A program made the position numbers and the translations under genes. The notes under the pieces are model-generated. The model did not search any database and had not been told where the DNA came from. It worked only from the letters and a program-made list of their open reading frames with translations. Shown one piece after another: positions 1 to 7,077 of a DNA stretch of 15,838 nucleotides. Numbering within the stretch: position 1 is the stretch's first letter; each line of letters opens with the position of its first letter. The stretch comes from Equadaptatus sp045642965. GTDB taxonomy: Bacteria > Synergistota > Synergistia > Synergistales > Synergistaceae. The stretch is from positions 1-15,838 of the forward strand of contig JAZUJX010000066.1 in assembly GCA_045642965.1 (NCBI GenBank). The letters run 5' to 3'.

Positions 1-1
1 C

Positions 2-652
2 ACGGAGGGAACGACCATCAGCAACGTAAAAGCCGCTGAAATAACCGAAAACGGAACCTACGCCGCAACAACGGGACAGCTGTATGAAACGAACACGAGA
101 GTAACGCAGGCTGAAAACGCAATCGGCGCACTGAGCGAGAACATGGGCGTAATGCAGAACAAAATCAACTCCGTATCCGGTGAAGTTAAAGAAGTCGGCG
201 CAATATCGGCAGCATTGGCGGGACTGCACTTTACGGAACCGAGCGGCGAAGGTGATGACAGGGTTTCCGCGGCAACGGCGTACGGAAGATACCGCGGAGA
301 GAACGCAGTCGCAGTCGGTGTTGCGGTCAAGCCGACCCCGAATCTTATGCTTAACGCTGCAACGAGCCTTGGTACGGATTACAGAGCCTACAACGCAGGT
401 ATCAGCTACAAATTCGGCAAGGGCGAAACGGCGAAGACGAGAGCAGAGCTTCAGAAACAGGTTAAATACGTCAACGAAGAGAACAGAGTTTTGAAGACGC
501 AGATAGTCAACCTTTCAACGGAGAACGCCGAACAGAACGCGAAAATGATAGAACAGGACAAGAAGCTGAAAACGCAGGACAATGCAATCGAAGCGTTGAG
601 GAAAGAAAACGCCGAGATTAAGGAAATGCTGAAAAAGCTGATTAAAAAATAG
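2..652 (+). CDS. Trimeric autotransporter adhesin (YadA-like), C-terminal part, 5' truncated
   Basis: The last 216 codons of a larger surface protein; the start lies left of the window. Frame 2 is open from the edge. The N-terminal part visible here, around YAATTGQLYETNTRV (encoded near bases 59-103), looks like the end of a YadA stalk or neck. A short coiled coil leads into a membrane anchor of about 75 residues (VGAISAALAGLHF to AGISYKFG, ending near base 415) with the alternating small and hydrophobic pattern of the four-strand YadA anchor. In the family three chains form one outer-membrane barrel that exports the adhesive stalk. Oddly, the chain does not end with the anchor: 78 more residues, rich in Glu, Lys, Gln and Asn with heptad-spaced Leu, Val and Ile, form a predicted coiled coil to the stop. 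The family assignment is firm; the ligand is unknown. Confidence 0.85.
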   Translation, partial: TEGTTISNVKAAEITENGTYAATTGQLYETNTRVTQAENAIGALSENMGVMQNKINSVSGEVKEVGAISAALAGLHFTEPSGEGDDRVSAATAYGRYRGENAVAVGVAVKPTPNLMLNAATSLGTDYRAYNAGISYKFGKGETAKTRAELQKQVKYVNEENRVLKTQIVNLSTENAEQNAKMIEQDKKLKTQDNAIEALRKENAEIKEMLKKLIKK

Positions 653-677
653 CCGGAGCGGCAGAATTAAACGTAAG

Positions 678-716
678 AAAACAAAACGGCACGGCGCGTT
701 TGTGCCGTTTTGTTTT
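678..716 (+). terminator. Rho-independent terminator after the adhesin gene
   Basis: Perfect 15-bp inverted repeat: left arm 678-692 (AAAACAAAACGGCAC), 9-base loop 693-701, right arm 702-716 (GTGCCGTTTTGTTTT). The GC-rich core sits next to the loop and the T-rich right arm supplies the U tract. It starts 25 bases after the adhesin stop and separates the adhesin from the downstream genes. Because the arms are A-rich and T-rich, it could also work on the other strand, but no minus-strand gene approaches it. Confidence 0.8.
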
Positions 717-736
717 GTAAGTTTTGCGGAAAGTGT

Positions 737-765
737 TAGACATATCGCGTTTTGAGAGTTATCAT
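737..765 (+). promoter_or_regulatory. Candidate sigma70-type promoter for the downstream gene block
   Basis: TAGACA (737-742) and TATCAT (760-765) each differ from TTGACA and TATAAT at one position and are separated by exactly 17 bases. The site lies between the terminator ending at 716 and the start codon at 803, where a new transcription unit is expected. Transcription would start near 772. It is the best promoter I see upstream of the long gene run. Confidence 0.5.
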
Positions 766-802
766 ATACAGTTGAAAAACAAGCACGAAGGGCGGGAATG
801 CG

Positions 803-1027
803 ATGGAGTTTCTTTCGGGGATTCCGAGGGTTAATCTTCAGGCGTTTGCTGCTGTCGCGCTGTTTGTGCTGTCGCTTTTCATTTCGCGTATCGTCGTGAA
901 TATCGGCAGCGGCAAATGGCCCGGCGGAGCCGCGTTTCTGTTTTATCTCCGTATGCTTCTTGGTTTTGTTTTTGCCGCGTCGATAGCTCTCGGCATATAT
1001 TCTTTTATGGGAATTTGCGTTATATGA
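803..1027 (+). CDS. Small two-helix membrane protein, unknown function
   Basis: A 74-residue protein that I do not recognise. It shows two hydrophobic segments, roughly residues 12-35 and 43-74, joined by a short polar turn (GSGKWPGG). The second segment runs almost to the C-terminus, which ends ICVI. Arg9, Arg29, Lys38 and Arg50 are the only charged residues apart from Glu2. A purine- and G-rich stretch (AAGGGCGGGAA, 788-798) is a modest ribosome-binding site, and a good promoter stands upstream. It is the first gene after the terminator and precedes the rpiB-upp fusion by 83 bases, so it may be the first gene of the long operon. No frame-compatible neighbour suggests it is a fragment. The gene is plausible, its role unknown. 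Confidence 0.55.
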   Translation: MEFLSGIPRVNLQAFAAVALFVLSLFISRIVVNIGSGKWPGGAAFLFYLRMLLGFVFAASIALGIYSFMGICVI

Positions 1028-1110
1028 CGGAGACGCCGGGCGGCAGTCAGGGTTTTTGGAAATTAGTTTCAGCTTTAAGATTTTCAAATAAAATTTGAGA
1101 GGGTGGTAGT

Positions 1111-2217
1111 ATGAAAATTGCACTGGCTTCTGATCATGCAGGTTTTGGACTCAAGGAGGAGCTGAAAGTTTTCCTTCAGGAGAAAAATATTGAGACTGTT
1201 GACTGCGGAACGGCTTCAGGCGAACTGAGCGTGGATTATCCCGATTTCGGCTTTAAGGCTGCCGAGATGGTTTCAGCCCGCAAGGTTGATTCTGCGGTTA
1301 TATGCTGCGGCACGGGAATAGGAATGAGTATCGCCGCCAACAAGGTCAAGGGGGTACGCGCCGCGCTGTGCCACGACCATTTTACTGCCGTAATGAGCCG
1401 TCGCCACAACAATGCCAACGCGCTTATTCTGGGAAGCCGCGTTACCGGCTCCGGTCTTGCGAAGGAAATTCTTGAAGCGTGGCTCGCCGAAGATTTTGAG
1501 GGCGCGCGTCATGCGGGACGGCTCGACAAGATCGCAGCCTACGAAGAAGACCATTTTACAAAGCTGCCGTGGGAAGAAAAGAAAGTTTCCGGCCGCACAA
1601 TAGTTTTAAATCATCCTCTTGTCTGCCACAAGGTAGGCATTATGAGAAACAAAGATACGTCTTCAAAGGATTTCAGGGATCTTGTCCAGGAAATAGCGGG
1701 CCTTATGGCTTACGAAATTACGCGCAACCTGCCGCTTGAAGAGGTCGAGATTGATACCCCTATCGCGAAGACGAAGGTTTTGTCGCTTTCGGGCAAGAAG
1801 CTTGCCATAGTTCCTATTCTTCGCGCAGGGCTTGGAATGGTTGACGGAATTCTCAAGATTATTCCGAATGCCAAGGTAGGACACGTCGGACTTTACAGGG
1901 ATCCCAAGACGCTCAGGCCCGTTGAGTATTACTGCAAGCTTCCGAACGACATTTCGGAACGCGACATTTTTGTCGTTGACCCGATGCTTGCAACGGGCGG
2001 TTCTTCTGCCGATGCCGTTTCTTCAATTAAGCAGCGCGGCGGTAAACGAATAACGCTTGTATGTCTCATAGGCGCGCCGGAGGGCGTGAAGAAGTTCCAC
2101 GAAGTGCATCCTGACGTTGACATTTACGTTGCGGCGCTTGATTCGCATCTCAACGACCACGGTTATATAGTCCCCGGTCTCGGCGATGCCGGAGACAGGC
2201 TTTTCGGTACGAAATAA
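1111..2217 (+). CDS. rpiB-upp: Fused ribose-5-phosphate isomerase B / uracil phosphoribosyltransferase
   Basis: One 368-residue reading frame encodes two complete enzymes. Residues 1-150 are an RpiB/LacAB-family isomerase (ribulose-5-P to ribose-5-P): SDHAG at 7-11, catalytic Cys66 in CCGTGIGMSIAANK, and His99 in SRRHNN, the same numbers as in E. coli RpiB. Residues from about 160 to 368 are a full-length Upp (uracil + PRPP to UMP): NHPLVCHKVGIMR at the start, ILRAGLGMV (236-244), PRPP loop VVDPMLATGGSS (288-299) and uracil loop GYIVPGLGDAGDRLFGT (351-367). Only about ten residues join them. The start ATG has GAGGG seven bases upstream. Both activities bear on nucleotide supply: ribose-5-P is the precursor of PRPP, and UMP leads to the UDP-sugars used by the next genes. 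All key residues are present, so both halves should be active. Confidence 0.93.
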   Translation: MKIALASDHAGFGLKEELKVFLQEKNIETVDCGTASGELSVDYPDFGFKAAEMVSARKVDSAVICCGTGIGMSIAANKVKGVRAALCHDHFTAVMSRRHNNANALILGSRVTGSGLAKEILEAWLAEDFEGARHAGRLDKIAAYEEDHFTKLPWEEKKVSGRTIVLNHPLVCHKVGIMRNKDTSSKDFRDLVQEIAGLMAYEITRNLPLEEVEIDTPIAKTKVLSLSGKKLAIVPILRAGLGMVDGILKIIPNAKVGHVGLYRDPKTLRPVEYYCKLPNDISERDIFVVDPMLATGGSSADAVSSIKQRGGKRITLVCLIGAPEGVKKFHEVHPDVDIYVAALDSHLNDHGYIVPGLGDAGDRLFGTK

Positions 2218-2223
2218 GGCGTT

Positions 2224-3117
2224 TTGTTTTACAGATATCTCTTTCCGTTAATAAGTTTTTTCTGGGGGCTCGCAGGCACCTCTGTTTCGATTGCCCTGGC
2301 AAAAAAATTCAGGCTTGTTGACGTTCCCGGAGGAAGAAAGAAACACAGCGGCATTATGCCGCGCGGCGCAGGTATAGTCCTTTGGAGCGGTTATCTGCTT
2401 TGGGCGCTTTTTGTCGGAAATATGGGGGTTGAAGTCCCGTTTATCGCAACCGGCGCCTCTTTGATTTTTATCGTCGGCTACATGGACGACATGCACCCGC
2501 TTCCGCCGCTGCTCAGGCTCTGTTTTCAGCTGTGCGCAGCCGTATGCGTTTCATACGCGCTTCCGCTTCCTCTGTGGCAGAGACTGCTTTTCGTGTTCTG
2601 GATTACGGGCATGACGAACGCCTACAATCTTGTTGACGGTATGGACGGCTTGTGTCTTACGCTGTCGCTGATTACGGTGCTGTCCGCTTTTTCGGCGGGC
2701 GGAAGTCCTGTGTGGCTTATGCTGGCTGCGCTTATTTTCGGGGTTCTGCTTTGGAATTTCCCGTTCCCGAAGACGTTTCTCGGTGACGGGGGAAGCACTT
2801 TGCTCGGCTTTGTATGTGCTTCGCATCTCGCGTGGAACTTTTTCCCCGATTTCTTCGGGCGCAGTCTTGTCAACAGCTGCATGTGCCTGTTCCTTATAGG
2901 CGGAGCGCCGGTTATTGACACGCTTTCGGTTATGACGCGGCGCATTATTTCAAAGAAATCACCGTTCCTTCCTGACAGGAAGCATGCCCACCACAAGCTG
3001 CAGGACGCGGGGCTTTCAAAATTCTGTACACTCTTTGTGCTTGCCGCGATACATTTTGCAATTTTGTGCGCCGGTTTCAGCCTGATTGGAATCAGACTGC
3101 TTCCGCACGTACATTAA
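2224..3117 (+). CDS. WecA/TagO-like polyprenyl-phosphate sugar-1-phosphate transferase (MraY family)
   Basis: A 297-residue integral membrane enzyme that transfers a sugar-1-phosphate, most likely GlcNAc-1-P from UDP-GlcNAc, to undecaprenyl phosphate at the inner face of the cytoplasmic membrane. Family motifs appear in order: the DD pair in GYMDDMHPLPP (Asp88-Asp89), NAYNLVDGMDGL (132-143), FLGDGGSTLLG (185-195) and the His-rich DRKHAHHKL (251-259). About ten hydrophobic segments surround them. The only plausible start is TTG at 2224, six bases after the rpiB-upp stop; the next in-frame ATG (residue 45) would remove the N-terminal helix and conserved DVPGGRKKHSG. AAGG in front of the TTG is a weak ribosome-binding site, so coupling to the upstream gene is likely. 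The wecB gene follows, which favours WecA/TagO over MraY. The exact sugar cannot be read from the sequence. Confidence 0.9.
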   Translation: MFYRYLFPLISFFWGLAGTSVSIALAKKFRLVDVPGGRKKHSGIMPRGAGIVLWSGYLLWALFVGNMGVEVPFIATGASLIFIVGYMDDMHPLPPLLRLCFQLCAAVCVSYALPLPLWQRLLFVFWITGMTNAYNLVDGMDGLCLTLSLITVLSAFSAGGSPVWLMLAALIFGVLLWNFPFPKTFLGDGGSTLLGFVCASHLAWNFFPDFFGRSLVNSCMCLFLIGGAPVIDTLSVMTRRIISKKSPFLPDRKHAHHKLQDAGLSKFCTLFVLAAIHFAILCAGFSLIGIRLLPHVH

Positions 3118-3119
3118 AC

Positions 3120-3124
3120 GGAGG
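3120..3124 (+). promoter_or_regulatory. Ribosome-binding site that fixes the wecB start at ATG 3133
   Basis: GGAGG lies 8 bases before ATG 3133. The alternative in-frame TTG at 3127 would be only 2 bases from it, too close for initiation, so the ATG is preferred. Confidence 0.7.
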
Positions 3125-3132
3125 TCTTGAAT

Positions 3133-4266
3133 ATGGCTGATGCAGCCAAACGCAGAAAAATAGTTTGTGTTTTCGGAACGCGTCCGGAAGCGATAAAAAT
3201 GGCTCCGGTCGTTATGGCTCTCAGGGAAGTTGAAAATTTTGACGTTGAAATTCTTGCAACGGGGCAGCATCTGGAGATGCTTGACCAGCCTCTGCAGTAT
3301 TTTAAGCTCACTGCAGACCTTAACCTGCACATTATGAAGCAGGCTCAGTCGCTTGATTACATCACGTCTTCCGTGCTGACCGGAGCAGGGGAGTATTTTG
3401 ACAGGGTAAAGCCTGACGCAGTGCTTGTTCACGGCGACACGACGACGACCTTTGCCGCCTCTCTGGCTGCTTTCTACAGGAAAATAAAGATAGGACACGT
3501 TGAAGCCGGTCTTCGCAGCGGAAACATGTACCTTCCGTATCCTGAGGAGATGAACCGCGTGCTTTGCGACAGGATCGTAACCTGGGCATTCGCGCCTACG
3601 GAATCTGCGAAGGAAAATCTTGTTGCCGAAGGCTCGAAGGCAGAGATAACTGTAACAGGAAACACTGTTATAGACGCGCTGTATTATGCGGTTGACCACA
3701 CGTCAAAGCCTGAAATTTTTGCCAAACTGCCTGACGGTGCGCCGTTTGTGCTTGTTACCGCCCACCGCAGGGAGTCGTGGGGAGAACCGCTGGAAAATAT
3801 CTGCTCAGCGCTGACGGAACTGCTTGACAGACATCCCGAGCTTTGGATGGTCGTTCCTATGCACAAGAATCCCGCGGTACGTGAGGTTATCAGGAAACAT
3901 CTTGAAAACAGGCCGCAGGTCATTCTTTGTGACCCGCTGAATTATCCTGACTTTGTCTGGACTATGAATGCCGCGAAATTCCTTATGAGCGACAGCGGCG
4001 GTGTGCAGGAGGAAGCTTCGGCAATACGCAAGCCGCTGCTTATTCTGCGCGACGTAACGGAGCGTCCCGAGGCTGTGGAACACGGCAGCGGAATTCTTGT
4101 AGGCGTTGACAGGGAAAGAATACTTTCAAACGCGCTGCGCATTATGGAAGACGGCAGTTTCGCCGAAGCAATCAGGAAAAAATGCGACGACCAGCCTTTC
4201 GGCGACGGAACTGCGTCAAAGAAAATAGCGAAATCGCTTGAAGAATATTTCAGAACACACGAATAA
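3133..4266 (+). CDS. wecB: UDP-N-acetylglucosamine 2-epimerase (non-hydrolysing)
   Basis: A 377-residue cytosolic enzyme interconverting UDP-GlcNAc and UDP-ManNAc. Signature stretches are FGTRPEAIKMAPV (14-26), HGDTTTTFAAS (100-110), GHVEAGLRSG (121-130), YPEEMNR (136-142), TGNTVIDAL (175-183), VTAHRRES (208-215) and DSGGVQEEA (287-295). By alignment with E. coli WecB the catalytic set is Asp102, Glu124, Glu138, Arg142 and His211, all present. Length matches the family. It starts 15 bases after the WecA-like gene, and the pair suggests synthesis of a ManNAc-containing surface polymer or enterobacterial-antigen-like glycan. No ManNAc dehydrogenase (wecC) is in the window. UDP-GlcNAc is also the substrate of the next gene product, MurA. 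Confidence 0.95.
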   Translation: MADAAKRRKIVCVFGTRPEAIKMAPVVMALREVENFDVEILATGQHLEMLDQPLQYFKLTADLNLHIMKQAQSLDYITSSVLTGAGEYFDRVKPDAVLVHGDTTTTFAASLAAFYRKIKIGHVEAGLRSGNMYLPYPEEMNRVLCDRIVTWAFAPTESAKENLVAEGSKAEITVTGNTVIDALYYAVDHTSKPEIFAKLPDGAPFVLVTAHRRESWGEPLENICSALTELLDRHPELWMVVPMHKNPAVREVIRKHLENRPQVILCDPLNYPDFVWTMNAAKFLMSDSGGVQEEASAIRKPLLILRDVTERPEAVEHGSGILVGVDRERILSNALRIMEDGSFAEAIRKKCDDQPFGDGTASKKIAKSLEEYFRTHE

Positions 4267-4277
4267 AGAAAAGACAG

Positions 4278-4297
4278 AGCAGGGATTTAATCCCGCT
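4278..4297 (+). other. Small hairpin between wecB and murA
   Basis: AGC-A-GGGA, loop TTTAA, TCCC-GCT: seven base pairs with one bulged A. There is no U run after it, so it is not a convincing terminator. It may be an RNA stability or processing element, or chance. Confidence 0.3.
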
Positions 4298-4300
4298 TTG

Positions 4301-4308
4301 TGAGGTGA
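4301..4308 (+). promoter_or_regulatory. Ribosome-binding site that fixes the murA start at TTG 4314
   Basis: TGAGGTGA is followed by a 5-base spacer and TTG. The same TGAGGTGA plus 5 bases precedes the yebC ATG at 13032. GTG 4305 lies inside this element and ATG 4323 is 14 bases away, so TTG 4314 is the best start. It also puts the conserved Lys and Asn at residues 22 and 23, as in E. coli MurA. Confidence 0.6.
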
Positions 4309-4313
4309 AGAAT

Positions 4314-5573
4314 TTGCAGAAAATGTTAATCGAAGGCGGTACGCCGCTTAACGGAACAGTACGGGTGCAGGGAGCCAAAAATGCGGCTCTTCCCGTAATG
4401 GCGTCTGCAATTCTTCTCAAAGGACAGACGCTGGAGCTTGACAACGTTCCTGATTTGCAGGACGTCCGCACGATGGCGGAGCTTTTGCAGCGGCTTGGCG
4501 CTGACGTGAATTTTGCAGACGGCAGAATGAAAATCAGCGTTCCGGAAGAACTGGAATGGAACACTCCCGCGGATCTTGTCCGCAAAATGAGAGCCTCTTC
4601 TCTGGTCCTCGGACCTCTTACGGCACGCTGCGGAAAAACCGTGCTGCCGCTTCCAGGAGGCTGTGCAATCGGAAGCCGTCCGATAGATTTTCATATAAAG
4701 GCACTGCGTGCAATGGGTGCGCGTATCACTCTCCACGACGGAGCCGTCTACGCCGAAACTGACGGAAGGCTCAAGGGCGCTGGTGTGGCGTTTGATTTCC
4801 CGTCCGTGGGTGCTACGGAAAATATTATGATGGCTGCCGCCCTTGCGGACGGTTCCACGACAATAGACAATGCCGCGTGTGAGCCGGAAATAGTAAATCT
4901 TGCAAACGTTCTGCGCGGTATGGGAGTGCCTGTCTTCGGCGACGGAACTTCTACAATACGCATAATGGGGCAGAGCTTCCTGAAATCTTCTATTTCTTCC
5001 GTTGTTCCTGACCGCATAGAAGCTGCTACGTATCTTGTCGGGGGTGTTATCAGCGGGGGAAAGGTAAAGGTTGAAGGCATTGAACCGCAGCTGCTTGCGG
5101 CAGCTCTGCAGAAGCTCGAAGAGGCAGGCGCAAAACTGACGCTTGAACCTGACAGTATTACCGCTGAATACGCGGGAAGGCTTTCCGCTGTTTCGATAAA
5201 AACGATGCCCCATCCGGGTTTCCCGACAGACGCGCAGCCGCAGTTTATGGCTTTGCTGTCGCTGGCTGAAGGAACCAGCGTAATACAGGAAGTTATTTTT
5301 GAATCAAGACTCAGGCACGTCCCTGAATTTAACAAGACGGGCACCAAAATTGCAGTTCAGGAGAACACTGCCGTTGTCGAAGGCGTTTCCGGAATTAAGG
5401 GCGCAGAGATGTTTGCTACGGACCTCCGGGCAGGGGCAGCCATGATTCTTCTCGGAATAGCCGCAGAGGGCGTAACCAAGGTCGGCAATCTTGACCACGT
5501 ATGGCGCGGCTATGAAGACATTGTCGGGAAGCTTAATTCGCTCGGTGCAAAAATCAGACTGATTGAAGAATAG
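4314..5573 (+). CDS. murA: UDP-N-acetylglucosamine 1-carboxyvinyltransferase
   Basis: A 419-residue MurA, first committed step of peptidoglycan synthesis: enolpyruvyl transfer from PEP to UDP-GlcNAc in the cytosol. Lys22-Asn23 in QGAKNAALPVMA, the reactive Cys117 in LPGGCAIGSRPID (Cys115 in E. coli), Asp306 in GFPTDAQPQF, Arg372 in DLRAGAA and Arg398 in VWRGYEDI are all in place. Cysteine rather than aspartate at the active loop is the form that reacts with fosfomycin. Length is that of the family. TTG 4314 is chosen as start from its ribosome-binding site; GTG 4305 would add three residues. The gene sits between wecB and the P-loop/Asp23-like gene, so two UDP-GlcNAc-consuming steps are adjacent. 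Whether the genome has a second murA copy cannot be seen. Confidence 0.96.
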   Translation: MQKMLIEGGTPLNGTVRVQGAKNAALPVMASAILLKGQTLELDNVPDLQDVRTMAELLQRLGADVNFADGRMKISVPEELEWNTPADLVRKMRASSLVLGPLTARCGKTVLPLPGGCAIGSRPIDFHIKALRAMGARITLHDGAVYAETDGRLKGAGVAFDFPSVGATENIMMAAALADGSTTIDNAACEPEIVNLANVLRGMGVPVFGDGTSTIRIMGQSFLKSSISSVVPDRIEAATYLVGGVISGGKVKVEGIEPQLLAAALQKLEEAGAKLTLEPDSITAEYAGRLSAVSIKTMPHPGFPTDAQPQFMALLSLAEGTSVIQEVIFESRLRHVPEFNKTGTKIAVQENTAVVEGVSGIKGAEMFATDLRAGAAMILLGIAAEGVTKVGNLDHVWRGYEDIVGKLNSLGAKIRLIEE

Positions 5574-5576
5574 TGA

Positions 5577-6413
5577 ATGTCTGAAAACGAGATAATTTTT
5601 GACAGTATAGAAACCTTTGTTTTCAGCGGGCCTGCCGGAACCGGCAAAAGCCGGCGCGCGCAGTACGTTGCATCTCTGCTCGGCGCTGATTACATCATAG
5701 ACGACGGACTTGTGATACACAAAGGCAGCATCGTCTGCGGGAAGAGCGCAAAAGCCGAGCTTAACCGCGTAAGTGCCATACGCAGGGCAATTTTTGATTT
5801 TGAAAGCCACAGAAACGAGGTTATCGAATTTTTTAAGGAAGCTTCGCCGTGCAAACTGCTTGTGATTGCCACTTCCGATTCCATGGCGGACAAAATTCTC
5901 AAAAAACTCGGTATGAAAGCGCCGTCGCGCACGATACACATAGAAGACGTTTCCACGAAGGAAGAGATGGAAACAGCGCGTATGGAGCGTTACGGGAAAA
6001 AACAGCACGTAATTCCTGTGTCGCAGGCGCTTGTCAGGAAAAATTTCTCAGGAAAACTTGTGGGACAGCTGCGCGTTATTTGGGGTGTCAATGAAGAAAA
6101 AGAAGCGGAAAAAACAATAGTGCACCCGCCGTTCAGTTTTTGCGGGGAAATGCACGTCGAGCCTGAGGCAATAAAACAGCTTGCAAATTTTCTCGCTGTG
6201 AGAACGGAGCAGACGGCTGCTGTGAAAGAACTTTCAATCAGCTCGTATGACGACGGAGTTGAAATAGATATAGAAATCAGCGCGCTTGCCGGCAGCAAAA
6301 CGCTGCTTGAGGTTGCTGAAACCGTAAAGAAACGCGTTATGTCCGGTGTGGGATATTTTACCGGCATTGATATTAAAAAAATAAGCGTAACCGTAGCGGA
6401 GGTCTTGCTGTGA
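5577..6413 (+). CDS. P-loop NTPase-like protein with Asp23/Gls24-like C-terminal domain, unknown function
   Basis: A 278-residue protein without a name I know. The N-terminal half holds a clear Walker A loop, SGPAGTGKS (17-25), then an acidic strand (YIIDDGLVI, 39-47) and a hydrophobic strand KLLVIATSD (93-101) that might serve as Walker B; a canonical one is not obvious. The last ~65 residues (VKELSISSYDDGVEIDI onward) have the beta-beta-alpha-alpha-beta look of the Asp23 (alkaline shock protein, DUF322) family: an amphipathic helix AETVKKRV, then GIDIKKISVTVAEV. Asp23 proteins in Gram-positives form a membrane-associated envelope-stress network, usually without an NTPase domain. No transmembrane segment is seen. 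It follows murA by one in-frame TGA codon and overlaps the glycosylase gene by 4 bases, so it is translationally coupled to both. The coding call is firm, the C-terminal domain call moderate. Confidence 0.8.
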   Translation: MSENEIIFDSIETFVFSGPAGTGKSRRAQYVASLLGADYIIDDGLVIHKGSIVCGKSAKAELNRVSAIRRAIFDFESHRNEVIEFFKEASPCKLLVIATSDSMADKILKKLGMKAPSRTIHIEDVSTKEEMETARMERYGKKQHVIPVSQALVRKNFSGKLVGQLRVIWGVNEEKEAEKTIVHPPFSFCGEMHVEPEAIKQLANFLAVRTEQTAAVKELSISSYDDGVEIDIEISALAGSKTLLEVAETVKKRVMSGVGYFTGIDIKKISVTVAEVLL

Positions 6414-7063
6414 GCGAAAAACTTTTTGGACTTACGGATGAAGAAAGGGAACAGGCGGCAGAAATTCTCTGGGAAGAGACGAAGAAATGTACGCTTGCCT
6501 GCAAGGACTGTCCTCTTTCCGAAACAAGAAACAAAGTCGTTTTCGGCGACGGTGACAGAAAGAGCAGCCTGCTGTTTATAGGCGAGGGTCCCGGAGCTGA
6601 CGAAGACAGTCAGGGGCTTCCGTTTGTAGGACGCGCAGGTCAGCTGCTTACGCAGATTTTGTCCGCAGCCGGCATAGAAAGAAAAGACGTGTTTATCACG
6701 AACATTGTAAAATGCCGTCCGCCTGAAAACAGGGTTCCGACGCCCGAAGAGATGCTGTGCTGCGACAGGCATCTGCAGACGCAGATTTTGATTATGAAGC
6801 CTGCGCTTATAGTTCTTCTCGGCAACACACCGCTGCGCTGGATACTCAAAACGACGGAAGGCATTACAAAGCTGCGCGGAAGATGGTTTGAATGGCACGG
6901 TGCCGCTGTTATGCCGATGTTCCACCCGAGTTATCTGCTCCGCAACAACACGTCCAAGGAGGGCGGGCCGAAGCATCTCACCTGGCTTGACATACAGGAA
7001 GTCAAACGTCAGTGGGAGCGTTACAAGCAGACCGGCAGACTCGACGAAACAATCTTCGGATAA
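6410..7063 (+). CDS. Uracil-DNA glycosylase, family 4 (iron-sulfur type)
   Basis: A 217-residue repair enzyme that excises uracil from DNA. Motif A is GEGPGADEDSQGLPFVG (58-74) and motif B is HPSYLLR (172-178). The four [4Fe-4S] cysteines of the family are Cys31, Cys34 (CKDC), Cys102 (KCRPPENRVP) and Cys118; the Cys102-Cys118 spacing equals the 16 residues in the Thermus enzyme. It starts with GTG, overlapping the upstream stop (GTGA), with GGAGG 7 bases before it. It is a base-excision repair gene placed inside a cell-envelope operon. Related bacterial proteins are sometimes annotated as phage SPO1 polymerase-related; the present motifs favour an active glycosylase. Confidence 0.94.
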   Translation: MSEKLFGLTDEEREQAAEILWEETKKCTLACKDCPLSETRNKVVFGDGDRKSSLLFIGEGPGADEDSQGLPFVGRAGQLLTQILSAAGIERKDVFITNIVKCRPPENRVPTPEEMLCCDRHLQTQILIMKPALIVLLGNTPLRWILKTTEGITKLRGRWFEWHGAAVMPMFHPSYLLRNNTSKEGGPKHLTWLDIQEVKRQWERYKQTGRLDETIFG

Positions 7064-7077
7064 AGGGGCTGAAGAAA

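Noticed and set aside
1055..1094. Possible promoter before rpiB-upp (TAAAAT at 1089-1094)
   Set aside because: The -10-like element is fair, but no acceptable -35 lies 15-19 bases upstream; AT-rich DNA makes such hexamers common.
4278..4297. Terminator between wecB and murA
   Set aside because: The hairpin is short and bulged with no U run, so transcription probably continues.
7012..7077. N-terminal extension of uppS to 7012
   Set aside because: The 22 extra residues overlap the glycosylase gene, lack conservation with the family, and ATG 7078 has its own ribosome-binding site.
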